A DNA stretch of 20,080 nt, taken from a virus. A program made the translations under genes and the position numbers. Positions within the stretch are counted from its first letter, which is position 1. Each line of letters starts with the position of its first letter. The notes under the pieces are model-generated. The model had not been told where the DNA came from and did not search any database. It saw nothing but the letters and a program-made list of their open reading frames with translations. The stretch lies in the IMG/VR virus record IMGVR_UViG_3300035698_003146, positions 1-20,080 of that record; one strand, 5' to 3'. Positions 6,451 to 14,600 of the stretch are shown here, in pieces.

Positions 6451-7635
6451 ATGCCTGATAATCAAGCAACAGATGAAGCTAAAAGGTTTCAAGAATTAAA
6501 AATAAAGTTAAATGAAACATTAAAAAAAGAAGTTTACGAAGATGTGCAGAAGGATATTAATAAAGCTTTTGCAGCTCAAGACCTTCTGATTGAAGCATTA
6601 AATAAGAAAAATATATTAATGGCTTCTCAAATTTCTTTATCAAGATCAGCTAAACCTGATATTCACAAAGATCAGTGGCAAGATGTGATAAAATGCATAA
6701 CAGACCCAAATTACATTTTAAAAGAAGAAATTAAAAAAACAATCATGACTACAAATGTAGGACACCAGATGGGTTATTTCATACCACAAAGAGAAATGAC
6801 TGAATTTAAAACTTACTTATTTAACAATTCGTTTGTAAGAACAATGTCAAATGTAATTCCTACTGATCCAAAAAGTCCTGATGCTAAAGTAATATTTAAC
6901 AAAATTGGACAAGCCGCAGATGGAACTTTATCTAAACCAACCTTTACTTATAAGGGGGAAGGGCACCCATTAACCGAGACAGATATTGCTGCAGCTCAAC
7001 TTAAGCTAGAACCAAAAGGCTTAGGCTTAACAATGTTTGTACCAAATGAAACTATGCGAAATATCCCAGCAGTAGAAACTTATTTAAAAAATTCTATTAA
7101 TATTGGTGCAGCTGATATTGAAAATGAGAAATTTATGAATGGTTCTGGTGGACTACAACCTACAGGAATTAAAAACACTGGCTGTATGAAAATGATTGAG
7201 AGGAATACTACTGGAGCTATTAAACGAGAAGATATTGTAAACATGCAAGAAAAAATGTTAGGTAGAGAAGAAGCCAGATATGTTTGGTTGCTTTCTAAAA
7301 CCTCACAGAAATATATTGTTGAATTAAAAGATGCCACTGGAAGAAATTTATTATACGATCCAAAAGCAAAAACATTAAATGGTCAAAGAGTTATTTGGAC
7401 TCCTGAAGCTTCTGTATATGGAGATAAACATGATTTAATGCTTTTAAATTTTGACTGGTATTCAATTCTTGATGGTCAGAAACTTTTAATAACACTTTCA
7501 ACAGATTATCGTTTTATAGATGATCAAACTGCAATAAAAGCTACCATGAGCCATGATGGTGATTGCTGGTTAGATTTACCTATTACACAAAAAGATACCT
7601 CAACCGTATCACCATTTATTAGTTTAGCATTATAA
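6451..7635 (+). CDS. Major capsid protein, HK97 fold
   Basis: Forms the icosahedral shell. At 394 residues it has the usual length for the HK97 family with a built-in scaffold. Residues 1 to about 60 are a charged helical, coiled-coil-like delta segment, probably removed by the adjacent protease. The mature part begins near the N-arm (GHQMGYFIPQREMTEF, 104-119). The family hallmark FMNGSGGLQPTGI is at 228-240, followed by the P-domain and A-domain regions (REDIVNMQEKM). ATG 6451 directly follows the protease stop, with AGAGGT upstream. No separate scaffold gene lies nearby, agreeing with the built-in delta domain. The exact cleavage site cannot be read from the sequence. Confidence 0.93.
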   Translation: MPDNQATDEAKRFQELKIKLNETLKKEVYEDVQKDINKAFAAQDLLIEALNKKNILMASQISLSRSAKPDIHKDQWQDVIKCITDPNYILKEEIKKTIMTTNVGHQMGYFIPQREMTEFKTYLFNNSFVRTMSNVIPTDPKSPDAKVIFNKIGQAADGTLSKPTFTYKGEGHPLTETDIAAAQLKLEPKGLGLTMFVPNETMRNIPAVETYLKNSINIGAADIENEKFMNGSGGLQPTGIKNTGCMKMIERNTTGAIKREDIVNMQEKMLGREEARYVWLLSKTSQKYIVELKDATGRNLLYDPKAKTLNGQRVIWTPEASVYGDKHDLMLLNFDWYSILDGQKLLITLSTDYRFIDDQTAIKATMSHDGDCWLDLPITQKDTSTVSPFISLAL

Positions 7636-7649
7636 GAAGGGAGTAAACA

Positions 7650-8378
7650 ATGATTAATGAAATAGTAGATAATAACCAATTGTTAATGGGCATTCCTAAT
7701 CAAGTAATTGGGAATACAAATGTTACTGGGCCTTATTATCTTGCAGGGAAAGAAAATTGCTGGATATTACAAGGTGGAACCATTTTAACTGGAAAAACTG
7801 TTAAACTTGATATTCTTCAAGCTACTGATGCAGAGGGGACGGGGGCAAAGGCAATTACTGATATAGACAAAACGACAACTGCAAGCAAAACCTTAACAGG
7901 TGGAGCCGGGGCCGTTGAAATGGGTATTTTCGTTACAACTCCAACTGCTGGAGGTACAGTTATTCTTAATGGTCACACTTACACAGCCGCAGTTGCAACC
8001 GATACCGCTGCAAGTGAATTTTTAAACAATGCAGGATTAATTGCTTGTATTAATGTTCAACAGGCCACAAGTTTAATTGCTTCCGCAATTGATGGAACTC
8101 ATACAAAAGTTGCTTTAAAATATCCTGAAAAAGGTGGAACAATTACCGATACAGGGGCCCCAGAAGCTTCTCATTTAGTAAGCCAAACAACTCATGCACA
8201 GTTAATAATTGAGGTTGCTCCAGATGCACTCGATGAAGCAAATGAATTTAGATGGTTTGCTGCAAAAGTAACTACTGATGATGGTGCAACAGATAATGCT
8301 TGTTCAGTTAGTTATGGAAAAGATGCAGCTCACAGACCAAATAATGGAAATAATGCTTATGTGCTAAGGATTCATTAA
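7650..8378 (+). CDS. Putative capsid decoration or head protein with inserted domain
   Basis: A 242-residue protein placed directly after the capsid gene, where decoration (cement) proteins are common. The outer parts, about 1-85 and 182-242, look like one beta-sandwich: GKTVKLDILQATDAEGTGAK in the first, then ALDEANEFRWFAAKV and SVSYGKDAAHRPNN in the second. Between them, about 90-180, lies a separate-looking module (GTVILNGHTYTAA, LIACINVQQA, GGTITDTGAP) like small Ig/beta modules found inside phage virion proteins. There is no signal peptide. The ribosome site AGAAGGGAG (7636-7644) is strong, fitting high expression. The role is inferred from position and composition. Confidence 0.6.
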   Translation: MINEIVDNNQLLMGIPNQVIGNTNVTGPYYLAGKENCWILQGGTILTGKTVKLDILQATDAEGTGAKAITDIDKTTTASKTLTGGAGAVEMGIFVTTPTAGGTVILNGHTYTAAVATDTAASEFLNNAGLIACINVQQATSLIASAIDGTHTKVALKYPEKGGTITDTGAPEASHLVSQTTHAQLIIEVAPDALDEANEFRWFAAKVTTDDGATDNACSVSYGKDAAHRPNNGNNAYVLRIH

Positions 8379-8379
8379 G

Positions 8380-8580
8380 ATGAAAACTTTTAAAATTAAA
8401 ACCTTACAAGTTATTGGAGTTAAACCTGTTGGAGCTCAATTTGTTAAACTTAGGCCAGTTGGATTTGTTTGTAAAATTGATGAAATTGAATATCAACGTA
8501 TAGCAATGTTTGTTGAAGTTATTCCTGAAGATGTTCCAAAAACTAAAATAAAAACCAAGACTAAAGAAAAGACTAAATAA
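8380..8580 (+). CDS. Small basic-tailed hypothetical protein
   Basis: A 66-residue protein of unknown function. Residues 1-50 are a compact hydrophobic/basic segment containing VGAQFVKLRPVGFVCKI. The last dozen residues are a Lys/Thr tract (KTKIKTKTKEKTK). The ATG lies one base after the preceding stop, and its own stop abuts the next ATG at 8581. It sits in the head-completion segment of the operon, so it may be virion-associated, but no motif supports a function. Confidence 0.6.
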   Translation: MKTFKIKTLQVIGVKPVGAQFVKLRPVGFVCKIDEIEYQRIAMFVEVIPEDVPKTKIKTKTKEKTK

Positions 8581-9099
8581 ATGATAATAGCACTTTCAGA
8601 CTTAAAATCATATATTGGAGTAGATACAAGAGATACTGTTAATGATGCAAAATATACTCAATCGATTGAATGGGCTGAAAGTGTTCTTTATCTATATAGG
8701 CACATTGGAGAAAGATCAACTGTTACAGATGAAAAACATGACTGTACAAAGTTACTTATTCCCGATGTAATTCCAATTGTTTCTGTTACAAGCTTATATG
8801 CTGATGATTTACTGTTGGTTGAAGATGAAGATTATTTTGTCTACATAAACCGTATTAAATTACCTAATTTGACAAGCACAAAGAAAAAGGGATTAAAATT
8901 AACTTATGTTGCAGGAATTATTTCAACAGATACTGAAGTTAAATTATTGAGTTATTATACTGCTGGTAAAACAGCAATAATGAAATTGGCTGCTTATGAT
9001 TGCCAATATAATTCTACAGTTAATGGCGGTAAGAATTTAGAATTTTATAAAATTATCAATGAGATAATTATCCAAACGCCTGGAATAGTATTAATATGA
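8581..9099 (+). CDS. Head-tail connector protein (gp6-like)
   Basis: Probably the adaptor that forms a ring below the portal. The 172-residue protein has the expected opening (MIIALSDLKSYIGVDTRDT), then paired helices with TQSIEWAESVLYLYRHIGER, the strand segment PDVIPIVSVTSLYADDLLLV, GLKLTYVAGI, and a C-terminal helix pair (AIMKLAAYDCQYN), as in the HK97 gp6 / DNA-packaging connector group. Position between the capsid and a gp10-like gene supports this. Its stop overlaps the next start as ATGA. Sequence similarity in this family is low, so the call rests on pattern plus order. Confidence 0.72.
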   Translation: MIIALSDLKSYIGVDTRDTVNDAKYTQSIEWAESVLYLYRHIGERSTVTDEKHDCTKLLIPDVIPIVSVTSLYADDLLLVEDEDYFVYINRIKLPNLTSTKKKGLKLTYVAGIISTDTEVKLLSYYTAGKTAIMKLAAYDCQYNSTVNGGKNLEFYKIINEIIIQTPGIVLI

Positions 9100-9566
9100 T
9101 TCTTATAGGAATTAAAGAATTACAAAAAACTATTGACCAAATGAAAAAGAAAACCTTGGTACAAACCAAAATGGCTTGCAATATGCTTGGCCATGCTGGG
9201 GTAAATCGTACAAAAAAACTTTGTCCAAGAGGGATTGGCAAGGGTGGCGGCTTAATGGGTTCTTACCGTTATACTTTAGATATTAATGGATATGATTACA
9301 CTTTAATTATTGGAACAAATCAAGCTTATGCTCCCGATGTAGAATATGGAACGGAACCACACAAAATGGAAGCAGAAGAATTATTCTTATGGTGTAAACG
9401 AAAACTTGGTATTGCTGATGAAGATGTTGCTAAAAGTGTTGCATATGCAATTACTTACAAGATTGCAAGATATGGAACAAAAGCCCAACCTCATTTAAGG
9501 CCTGGGGTTGCTAACGCTTTAGCACTTGATTGGCCAGTGATTCTTGAAAGAATTAAAAATGTTTAA
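9096..9566 (+). CDS. HK97 gp10-like head-tail joining/tail protein
   Basis: A 156-residue protein of the HK97 gp10 group, which acts at the head-tail junction. Supporting stretches are CPRGIGKGGGLMGSYRYTLD, NQAYAPDVEYGTEPHKM (about 87-103) and the C-terminal IARYGTKAQPHLRPGVANAL (134-153), which matches the family's GT-x-AQPFLRPA ending. The start overlaps the connector stop as ATGA. Order (connector, gp10-like, terminator, tail tube) is standard for long-tailed phages. Confidence 0.82.
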   Translation: MILIGIKELQKTIDQMKKKTLVQTKMACNMLGHAGVNRTKKLCPRGIGKGGGLMGSYRYTLDINGYDYTLIIGTNQAYAPDVEYGTEPHKMEAEELFLWCKRKLGIADEDVAKSVAYAITYKIARYGTKAQPHLRPGVANALALDWPVILERIKNV

Positions 9567-9936
9567 TAAGCAATTAGTAAAAAGATTACAGACTAATATT
9601 TATGATTGGGGCTATAATGTATTTGAAGATGATAGGCCATTACAAGGCGCATTATCGGTAATATTAAAAATTAATAGTGTATCTGATACAAATATATTAA
9701 GTGGTGATAGAAGAATGTTTGATGGCTTTCAAATGACTTATGATATTCATATATTATCTAAGAATAGTACTAGTGAATATGAACAGCAAATTTGGGACTT
9801 GTTGAACACTTGGAAATGCAAGCCACAAGATTATAACCATTTTCATAAAGTAGATGGGAATGTTCAGCACTCAATAGAAACTTATACATGGATAGCCTCG
9901 AAATGGAGAGTAAACAATGACACAGAACAATTATAA
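9559..9936 (+). CDS. Putative tail terminator / tail completion protein
   Basis: A 125-residue protein. ATG 9559 is preferred over TTG 9544 because GAAAGAA (9546-9552) precedes it and it gives the usual short overlap with the preceding gene. Size, mixed alpha/beta composition (an N-terminal helix LVKRLQTNIYDWGYNVFED, then strands) and location between gp10-like and tail tube genes match tail terminators, which cap the tail where it joins the head. I see no diagnostic motif, so this is mainly a gene-order call. It ends 20 bases inside the next gene. Confidence 0.5.
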   Translation: MFNKQLVKRLQTNIYDWGYNVFEDDRPLQGALSVILKINSVSDTNILSGDRRMFDGFQMTYDIHILSKNSTSEYEQQIWDLLNTWKCKPQDYNHFHKVDGNVQHSIETYTWIASKWRVNNDTEQL

Positions 9937-10183
9937 TAATATTGTAAAACCAAAAGATTCTGATATTGTTAAAACAGTAAAAGCTAAAAAGCCTGATAAA
10001 ATAAACAGGCTTGAGATTAGTATTAATTCTAGTAATGTAAAATTAAATGGAGTAGCTATAAGTGCCAACAGACCAACTTACAAGCAAGGTGGAGAAATTT
10101 GGATTCCCTTATCTACTTTAAAAATGTTATTACCAATTAGTGGTAGTGAAGAAAAAATAGTACTGGAGGTAAAGAATGGCTAA
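9917..10183 (+). CDS. Small protein with copper-amine-oxidase-N-like motif
   Basis: An 88-residue protein. The N-terminal 30 residues are lysine-rich and probably flexible. Residues about 32-73 (LEISINSSNVKLNGVAI, then GGEIWIPLSTLKMLL) resemble the short beta repeat called copper amine oxidase N-terminal domain (PF07833), seen in many Firmicute surface proteins with the pattern NG...GR-x-YVPLR. No copper ligand pattern is implied. The start at 9917 overlaps the previous gene, with GGAGAG at 9905-9910. A role in the virion is possible from position only. Confidence 0.55.
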   Translation: MTQNNYNNIVKPKDSDIVKTVKAKKPDKINRLEISINSSNVKLNGVAISANRPTYKQGGEIWIPLSTLKMLLPISGSEEKIVLEVKNG

Positions 10184-10520
10184 TATAGCAACGCAAGCTA
10201 TTGGAAGAGTTGGAGCTTCATTAATCCATACACTTTGTTCAATTACAGGAGATGTAATTACTGGTTTTGATACTAGTGGAGCATTAATATTTGATAATGT
10301 ATCGGTCGGTTCTATTACGGTTACAATTACCGCTTTAGGGCAAGACAAATATGGAGAAACTACATTACACAATAGAGATGTAATTGTTCCAGCTGGTGAA
10401 ATGATGGCAATCGGTGGAACCTTCTTTAGTAAGAATTTCGGTAGTGTAGTTGGAGCGGTTACCCTTGCATATACAGATGTTACAACTTTTTACGTTATAC
10501 CTATAAAAGTTTCATTTTAA
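10176..10520 (+). CDS. Small beta-rich virion-associated protein candidate
   Basis: A 114-residue protein with no clear family name that I can assign. It is beta-rich with no lysine tail or membrane segment; ALGQDKYGETTLHNRDVIVP (54-73) and a late GAVTLAYTDVTTFYVIPIKV (93-112) suggest a small beta-sandwich like those in phage head or tail structural proteins. It has a strong GGAGGT ribosome site at 10165-10170 and overlaps the previous stop. It sits just before the tail tube gene, so it is likely structural. Confidence 0.55.
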   Translation: MANIATQAIGRVGASLIHTLCSITGDVITGFDTSGALIFDNVSVGSITVTITALGQDKYGETTLHNRDVIVPAGEMMAIGGTFFSKNFGSVVGAVTLAYTDVTTFYVIPIKVSF

Positions 10521-10531
10521 GGAGGTAAAAT

Positions 10532-11080
10532 ATGTTAAATGATAGAATAACAATGAGCGGGATTAATCAAGCAGCTATGACAATTGGGGCAGTTTATCAT
10601 GCTGTGACAGGAGTCAAAGATTTCTCATTTGTACCGGAAATAATTAATTCGCCTTTGACCGGCGATGGTGGAATCCATTACGGCCATATGGCAAAGCCAA
10701 GTGGTTTAACTAATTTTGATACAATAACTTCTTTAATTCCTTTAACAACTCTTGCTGCAATGTTGGGAATTACTGCTGTAGATTCAGGAGCAACACCAAA
10801 CCAAATAAGAAAATATACTTTGCTCGCTGGAAAGTGTTTAGAAGAGTTTAAATTTGAATGTAAAGGTGATTGTATGGGTAATGTGTCTGGCATAGGAACT
10901 GGAACAGAGCCAGGAGATGTCCACATTGTTTTTCCTAGTTGTAAGGCAACAGGAATAACAATTGCAATACCTGAAAAAGATTATGCATTACTAACTTTTA
11001 ACATGGTTGGATATGCCGACATTACTACAAAAGCATTTATGGAAATTGTACTTAATGAAACAGAAACTGCGATTGTATAA
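10532..11080 (+). CDS. Major tail tube protein (putative)
   Basis: A 182-residue protein that by position (after the terminator, before tail chaperone and tape measure) should be the tail tube subunit. Composition fits: few charges at the ends, many strands, Gly/Thr-rich loops and a late hydrophobic strand segment (YALLTFNMVGYADI). It has one of the strongest ribosome sites in the window (AAGGAGG, 10519-10525), expected for an abundant subunit. Four cysteines at about 102-140 are notable. I see no diagnostic motif, so the call is mostly from gene order. Confidence 0.65.
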   Translation: MLNDRITMSGINQAAMTIGAVYHAVTGVKDFSFVPEIINSPLTGDGGIHYGHMAKPSGLTNFDTITSLIPLTTLAAMLGITAVDSGATPNQIRKYTLLAGKCLEEFKFECKGDCMGNVSGIGTGTEPGDVHIVFPSCKATGITIAIPEKDYALLTFNMVGYADITTKAFMEIVLNETETAIV

Positions 11081-11598
11081 TGCCTAGTAATATTGCTCGA
11101 TTTAAACAAAGTTCTTTGAAATATATTAGTTTCAAGTTTGTGAATGATGGAGCGGCTCTGGAGTTTAAAATTCCAGAGCCCTCTTATATCGACGTACAAA
11201 GAGTAATTGCTAAGCTTGAAAAAAGATACCATATATCATCCATGGCTCAAAAGGTTGCTAAAAAATTAAAGAATAAAGAAGATCCAACACAGACGGAAAA
11301 AGATTTAATGAAATCTTATGATATTGATATTATGGCAGAAGTAGTTGCATTATTTGAAGATGTATTTCCTGATGATTCAGGTGGCAAATTAACTTTAGAT
11401 GATTTAAGTAAAGATCAAGTATTGGAGGTATTCGCAGCTGCGAGATCCTTTTTTCTCCGGTTGTACAATACCGAAGAACCATATGAGAAAGCTCCAACAG
11501 ATAATTTTCAAGAGGTTCGGGACACCACCGATAAACAAGCCAATATCGGACCTAACCTGGAGCGAGTATCTTTACAACCAGAAAGTAATATTTTATGA
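11080..11598 (+). CDS. Tail assembly chaperone (G-type)
   Basis: A 172-residue protein likely to hold tail tube subunits and tape measure together during tail assembly, as lambda gpG does. It is acidic and helical (VQRVIAKLEKRYHISSMAQK; DIMAEVVALFEDVFPDDSG; DQVLEVFAAARSFFLRL). It lies between tail tube and tape measure. The start overlaps the tube gene stop (TAATG). The last 25 or so in-frame residues look less protein-like than the overlapping +1 frame, which continues as a credible protein to 11662; see the separate extension entry. An unusually GC-rich hairpin sits within codons 25-34. Confidence 0.75.
   Translation: MPSNIARFKQSSLKYISFKFVNDGAALEFKIPEPSYIDVQRVIAKLEKRYHISSMAQKVAKKLKNKEDPTQTEKDLMKSYDIDIMAEVVALFEDVFPDDSGGKLTLDDLSKDQVLEVFAAARSFFLRLYNTEEPYEKAPTDNFQEVRDTTDKQANIGPNLERVSLQPESNIL
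11154..11180 (+). promoter_or_regulatory. GC-rich intragenic hairpin in the chaperone gene
   Basis: GGCTCTGGA (11154-11162) and TCCAGAGCC (11172-11180) form a perfect nine-base inverted repeat. The intervening bases GTTTAAAAT allow two or three further pairs and leave a tiny loop. This is the strongest stem I found in an otherwise AT-rich window. It is followed by CTCTTAT rather than a clean run of T, so it is not a standard terminator. It might attenuate transcription or slow ribosomes early in the chaperone gene, or be coincidental coding sequence. Confidence 0.5.
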
Positions 11599-11662
11599 TG
11601 AAACTAAAGAATGGATAGCAGAAACAATAGCAGAAGATAGGAGACAAAAACTTGAGCACTAG
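11408..11662 (+). CDS. +1-frame extension of the tail assembly chaperone (GT-type fusion)
   Basis: The +1 frame relative to the chaperone is open from 11408 (after a TAA at 11405) to TAG at 11660-11662. Its later part, PISDLTWSEYLYNQKVIFYD then ETKEWIAETIAEDRR, is clearly protein-like and resembles the T domain of tail chaperones. In many phages this domain is made only by programmed frameshifting from the G frame. A +1 (or -2) shift would give a product of about 193-194 residues. Candidate slip sites are UUU-UUU-C at 11449-11455 and UUU-C at 11506-11509, where Phe tRNA could re-pair. The -1 frame is closed by stops. Alternative: separate initiation at ATG 11483, giving about 59 residues, but no good ribosome site is apparent there. 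The exact shift point is not determined. Confidence 0.65.
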   Translation, partial: VKIKYWRYSQLRDPFFSGCTIPKNHMRKLQQIIFKRFGTPPINKPISDLTWSEYLYNQKVIFYDETKEWIAETIAEDRRQKLEH

Positions 11663-14600
11663 AGGAACCGAGATAAGTAAATTACTTATCAAGATAACTG
11701 CTGATAATACAAAAGCTTTAGCAAAAATGACAGAAACAGAAAAGAAAGCTGTTAAAACTGCTAATGCAATAAAAATGATGCGAAATACTCTAGTTTATGG
11801 TAGTATTGCCATGATTACAGCTCTTACTTATGCAGCAAAAAAAGGCACTGAAGAATGGATGATCCAAGAAGATGCAATGAGACAAGTTTCAAATAGAATT
11901 GAAATGACTGGAGGAGCTGCAGGAATAGCGGCCCAAGAAGTTTTTGATTTAGCAGATTCAATGGAAAGAGTTACAACTTATGGAGCTGATGTAGTTTTAC
12001 AAGGACAAGCAATGCTCTTAACCTTCACAAATATTGGTGAAGATGTATTTCCTAGAGCTACAGAAACTATGTTAGATATGGCAACAGTTTTTAAGGTTGA
12101 TGCAAAAAATTCAGCAATACAATTAGGAAAAGCTTTGAATGATCCAATTCTAGGAATTACTGCATTAACAAGAGTTGGTGTAATGTTCACAGAAGAACAA
12201 AAAGCACAAATCAAAGCCATGATGGATGTAAATGATATTGCTGGAGCTCAAACAATTATATTAGATGAACTTGCAAAAGAAACTGGAGGAGCTGCTGCCG
12301 CCGCTGCAGATACACTTTCTGGTAAAATGAAACAATTGGGAAATCTTATGGGAGGGGCATTTGAAAGTTATGGGCGAGGAATGAAAGGTTCCTTGATGAA
12401 TGCCCTTGATTATTTAACAAATGTATTTGTGCCAGTGTTTGAAGATATGATGGAAAGCACTGGATATACTATGGGAACTATGGTTGATGATGTTGTTAAC
12501 GGTATGAGAGGCCTGACTTCTGAAACTGACAAAGAACTTACTGAACAAGAAAAATTACATTATGGTTTTGGTTATGCATTATATGTAGTTTGGAATGGTT
12601 TGGTTAATGTAGTAACTATAGTAGGAAATACTATTCTCGGAGCGGTAACCTTAATAGTTGGTGGAGTAATGGCTATTACTGAAGGCGCAGTTAATGCAGT
12701 TAAATGGGTAATGAATATGATTACTCCTGTATTAGCATTTTTAAATTTACCAATGGAAGATCATTTAAGGGCAGTTGTAAAAATAAGTGAAACTTCTAGA
12801 AATTTAAGAAACACATTAGATAATACTAATATTATAATGCCTTGGGATAACCTTAAACCAATAGTTAGTTATGGTGAATATGTTGCAGATGTTACTACGG
12901 GATTAGATATATTTGATGACACTGTAGCCAAAACTAGGCCAGAGTTAAAGGGATTAGGGGAAGGACTTGGAGAAGCTGGAAAAGCCGCAGAAGCTGCCAA
13001 AAAACAATTTGAAGATAATATTGGAGTATTAGAAGAACTTGGAAGAGCAATAAGAGAATCTCTTATAAATAATATTGAAGATGCTTATGAAGCAAGGGAA
13101 TCTTTAATGGAGAATTATTCTCGTACATTAGAACAATCTAAAAACCAACAAATAAATGATGAAACTTTTATTCACAATGTTAAAAAAATGAATGCAGAAG
13201 ATGAATATGAAACAAAACAATTATCTTTAGAAAATCAACAAACTGCATTAGAACATTCTAAAAATGTAGCACTAGAAGCAATAGATGAAGAACAGAATGC
13301 TTTTAATGATTATATTGATACACAATTAATAAGAATAGCAGAGCTTGAAACTAATAGAATGAGTATGATCGATAATACTTTAAACGAAGAAACTTCAGCG
13401 TATAATACTCAAATTGATAGAATTGAAACTTTAATAGGTTTAGAAAATTCAAGATATAAAGATGAACAAAGAACAAAAAATTTAACTAACCTTCGAGATC
13501 AAATTAGTTTAGAAGATGATTTATATAGAAAACAAATTTTAATTAATCGTTATAACCAAACAGCTGAAAACTATAAAAGACAAGATAGAATTTCAACTTT
13601 AAATGAAGAAAAAGAAGGTTATAAAGAATTAATAAATACAGCGAAAGTAGCTGCAAATGATGAAAAAGATATTTGGTCTACAACTTTTGAAGAAATGAAA
13701 AAAGGCCAAACAGATCAAATTCCTGTTATGGATACCGGATTTGATAAACGAACAGAAGATATTTTAAAAAACTTTAATTATGATTCTAATGAATTAGGTA
13801 CAAAACAAAGTGATTTAGATAAAACTTTCCAAGACTCTTCGGAAGAACTTGAAAATACCTTTATAAATAGACTTGCAGTAATTGAAGGCGGGTATAAAAC
13901 CGCAATTGTATTACTAGAAGCAGAGCTTGAAACTTATAGAGTTAATAGAGATGAATTACTTAATGATACAAGCATAAATGAAATGGTTGTAAACTTATTT
14001 ACTTCTGGAGATGTTGTAAGATATATTAATGAAAATATTCCAGATATTTATAAAGCCGCCAAAGGGATAGGCGAAAAAGTTGTTCTTGGAGTTGGTGATG
14101 GTTTAGAGGGTAAAGCATTAGAAAAATCTATTAATGCATTTACTCAAAGTATTATAGACCAAACAGAAGAAGGATTAGATATTCATTCGCCTTCTGGTGA
14201 AGGAATAAGAATAGGTGGTTCTTATGGTGAAGGAGTTGTTATTGGAATGTATGATTCAATACCAGATATTCTTTCAGCAGGTTCTACAATGTCAGATGCA
14301 ATGTTAAATTCAATGGCTGGAGTTAAAGTTGGAGGAATGGCTAATGCAGCAAATGCAATGGGCAATGGTATAAATTTTGGTTCTGAACATGCAGGCCAAA
14401 CAATGTCAGGTGGTTTTATGTCAACTAGACCATCTTGGGATGTTTCAGCTGGTCTAACTTCTTCAGGTGAAGAATATACAATAACAGATATGATTTCAAT
14501 GGATCCAAATTTAAGAAATTCTGGAGCAAATGCAAGAACTACTGCAGCAATGTTACAAGGAGAAATTGCACCCAACCAAGCCGTAAGAGATTATCAAACC

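Noticed and set aside
11154-11180. Hairpin as a rho-independent terminator
   Set aside because: No continuous T run follows the stem, and it lies inside an intact gene whose downstream partners are needed for tail assembly.
11412-11490. Possible -1 frameshift from the chaperone gene at the T run
   Set aside because: The -1 frame hits TGA within about 30 bases (near 11484) and a further TAA soon after, and its translation is not protein-like. The run also lacks the X-XXY-YYZ phase needed for a -1 heptamer.
14222-14575. Minus-strand frame inside the tape measure C-terminus
   Set aside because: Lies wholly within a convincing tape measure gene; Pro/Ile-rich translation without motifs.
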